Source of the DNA: Gemmatimonas sp. UBA7669
GTDB taxonomy: Bacteria > Gemmatimonadota > Gemmatimonadetes > Gemmatimonadales > Gemmatimonadaceae
Reading direction: 5' to 3'
Length of the DNA: 64,000 bases
Assembly (NCBI RefSeq): GCF_002483225.1
Contig: NZ_DLHL01000006.1
Span: 1 to 64,000, forward strand
Made by a program: the position numbers and the translations under genes
Shown: positions 63,401 to 64,000 of the stretch, in pieces
Layout: each line of letters starts with the position of its first letter
How positions within the stretch are numbered: the first letter of the stretch is position 1
The notes under the pieces: generated by a model
Database searches by the model: none
Seen by the model: the letters and a program-made list of their open reading frames with translations, nothing else
Told to the model about the DNA's origin: nothing

Positions 63401-64000
63401 CGGCTTCTCGCTGCGGGCCGCAGGGGTGGAGGTGCTGGCCGAGCTCGAGGCCGACCTCCCGACCGTGCACGGCGATCCGCTGCAGTTGCAGCAGGTGCTC
63501 TCCAACCTGCTGGCCAATGCCGAAGAGGCACTGGCTGAGCGGGCAGGCGTTCGCAAGATGATGGTGCGCACGGCGCGGGATGCGCGGGGCGTGGTGTTGC
63601 GGGTCATCGATACGGGGCCCGGCATTCCGGCGTCGCAGCTCTCACGGGTGTTCGAGCCGATGTTCACCACACGCGGACATCGTGGGCATCGAGGGCTTGG
63701 GCTCACCATCGCACACACCATTGTGCGCGATCACGGCGGCACGCTGACGGTTGAGTCAGTCTCCGGCGAGGGCACCACGGCCATCGTGCGCTTGCCGGCG
63801 TTGTCGACTGGTGAGGCAGTGCCGGAGGCATTGCTGGTCAGTGCAGCGGAGACATCCGCTGCCACGTCTGGCCTTGGTAGCGAGCCGCTGGCCGGTGAGG
63901 CGACGGCACCCGTTCGTCGTATTCTGCTCATCGAGGACGAGGACACGCTGCGTATGGCCGTGCAGCGCTATCTCACCAAGAAGGGCTACGCGGTGGACAG
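60438..64000 (+). CDS. Hybrid sensor histidine kinase with GAF and PAS domains (cut by window end)
   Basis: The frame is open from the ATG at 60438 to the window edge (1187 codons). In order: an N-terminal region of about 200 residues without clear similarity; two GAF domains (about 205-345 and 380-535); three PAS-like domains (about 540-880); a dimerisation helix; an HATPase domain (about 960-1115; N-box NLLANAEEAL, G1 DTGPGIP, F-box VFEPMFTT, G2 RGLGLTI); and the start of a receiver (RRILLIEDEDTLRM) from about 1160. The phosphoacceptor His of the H-box is Asn911 (GQMANELNNPL). It is probably cytoplasmic; no membrane helices were noticed. Confidence 0.88.
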   Translation, partial: MVSPPQFLPAANTQPALHGVLDSIDRADSTAGRVQAAVHGLQDLGFEQVVVSLRDQSLNTTLVVETDSQVFPQVGAPGPMPLKALPGAVWRRRLQHLDRFKVGDLYLLDGSDPWVALEFYGTDPSASADDDRWLPTDLIIGVMRGPHGDVLGFVKIANPRDGRRPSDIRQRDLAAIVRHLAARVGHDALEAVAQQRHTRLQLLQEAGASLARSLDEQEIVRELARQAQRAVRCDGVALMVPDLTNDLLTTTLRIVRGAERPRATVRLGDGLVAEVARTGRPVRVGDRDADRARERAGLVAPLSFYDIVGEATPASSVIVVPVRVGIRLLAVLAVHSSHVNVFSAEDEEVLSTMASQAATALANARRYAESERERRTTEALADVARAVGESLRLGEVLRLILRHSVSLLGVEGACIALRNGDYLHIVAAHGSADVLSGVHLPVASSLIGRAVESNELVLANEFTGEVALNKTVQHLARIQRTVIAPLVTGQGTIGGIAVINRERPFDQDDAKVLKRLADQVSVAIVNARLFEEIEKATQEWKVAFDSTASGIVVLDEARCVVRCNTRAAEMCGRSVSALLRTRFRVALLGPGDEADGRALDAFMERALEDGVPVREAVRDLATGRLFALLAAPHPAGGLVITFDDVTESSRLAEQHGKVLDTVSDAIVITEVDGRIAFANPAAHALFQRLNLVGETAEPLVPGEWWPVVRANEQAVMRGEQPRYECEVLRRDGTRRSVQVATAPLHELGVIIGSVACLRDVTDQRADAVARERSEQLYRGVIENATDAIFTLDAEGRFTSVNRGMLNESGLSSEQIIGAPYLTLVDSVDHDIARHEMAAVLAGEHRKLQLRCLGAKGSRLTMVTAAPLHENGAVTGALCIVRDITSDEILHETQLQQARLAAVGQSLGQMANELNNPLTSLLAVAELQVSSPTLGREDQLALEQIIEQARRASQIVGHLLETTGESPEAGGPRTVVDINAIVRRALEHHGFSLRAAGVEVLAELEADLPTVHGDPLQLQQVLSNLLANAEEALAERAGVRKMMVRTARDARGVVLRVIDTGPGIPASQLSRVFEPMFTTRGHRGHRGLGLTIAHTIVRDHGGTLTVESVSGEGTTAIVRLPALSTGEAVPEALLVSAAETSAATSGLGSEPLAGEATAPVRRILLIEDEDTLRMAVQRYLTKKGYAVD

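Overview
The window is GC-rich chromosomal DNA from a Gram-negative (diderm) bacterium. Outer-membrane machinery is present: a TamA-like Omp85 barrel with TamB, a TonB-dependent receptor and an SLBB polysaccharide export protein. The mix of a GC-rich core, an exosortase/PEP-CTERM system, GlcDEF glycolate oxidase, full-length MetH and a BY-kinase exopolysaccharide locus would suit Gemmatimonadota or a similar phylum. The phylum is an inference from gene content; no rRNA is present to test it.

Positions 1-25321 are mostly an exopolysaccharide and exosortase (PEP-CTERM) region. The left minus-strand block (29-6703) encodes two glycosyltransferases, an ABC flippase-type exporter, two polysaccharide deacetylases and a FemAB-like protein, with citrate synthase (6739-8109) upstream. 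A sigma-54 activator resembling PrsR (8225-9721) diverges from a Wzz/BY-kinase fusion, an SLBB exporter, a third deacetylase and a GNAT/FemAB protein (10081-15559). A PEP-CTERM substrate (15617-16273) has a well-formed -24/-12 sigma-54 promoter. Then come a DegT-type aminotransferase, a GT4, another FemAB/GNAT protein, the exosortase-EpsI fusion (20161-21753), an ATP-grasp enzyme, a GT2 and a GT4. Together these look like one system that makes and exports a polysaccharide and sorts PEP-CTERM proteins to the surface.

Positions 25308-30914 hold MetH and a divergent homocysteine methyltransferase/MTHFR fusion. Positions 30978-34026 are a less GC-rich islet with two glycosyltransferases and an FkbM-type methyltransferase, followed by a sugar-1-phosphate transferase (34458-35243).

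Positions 35314-64000 are mostly housekeeping: a VWA protein, an MFS transporter, a TonB receptor, a MoxR-like ATPase, a tiny lipoprotein, YgfZ, a HAD-like protein, GlcF-GlcE-GlcD, a receiver-only regulator, a sigma-70 family factor, AroB, a PduO-type adenosyltransferase, a four-helix-bundle protein, TamA, TamB and a large hybrid kinase cut by the window end.

The most unusual feature of this half is a family of long palindromic elements of about 170-280 bp. Their arms are built from 15-bp tandem units (AACAGC-AAC-GCG type) around a core of the AGCCCCAAC/GTTGGGGCT type. I count six copies between 37.2 and 53.5 kb. Two lie in frame inside genes (the MFS transporter and GlcF) and one supplies the C-terminal tail of a third protein. 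A second and third family of intergenic hairpins (CCGCGGAT/ATCCGCG and CTCTGCG types) occur in the same stretch. I saw no tRNA, rRNA, CRISPR array, transposase or integrase.
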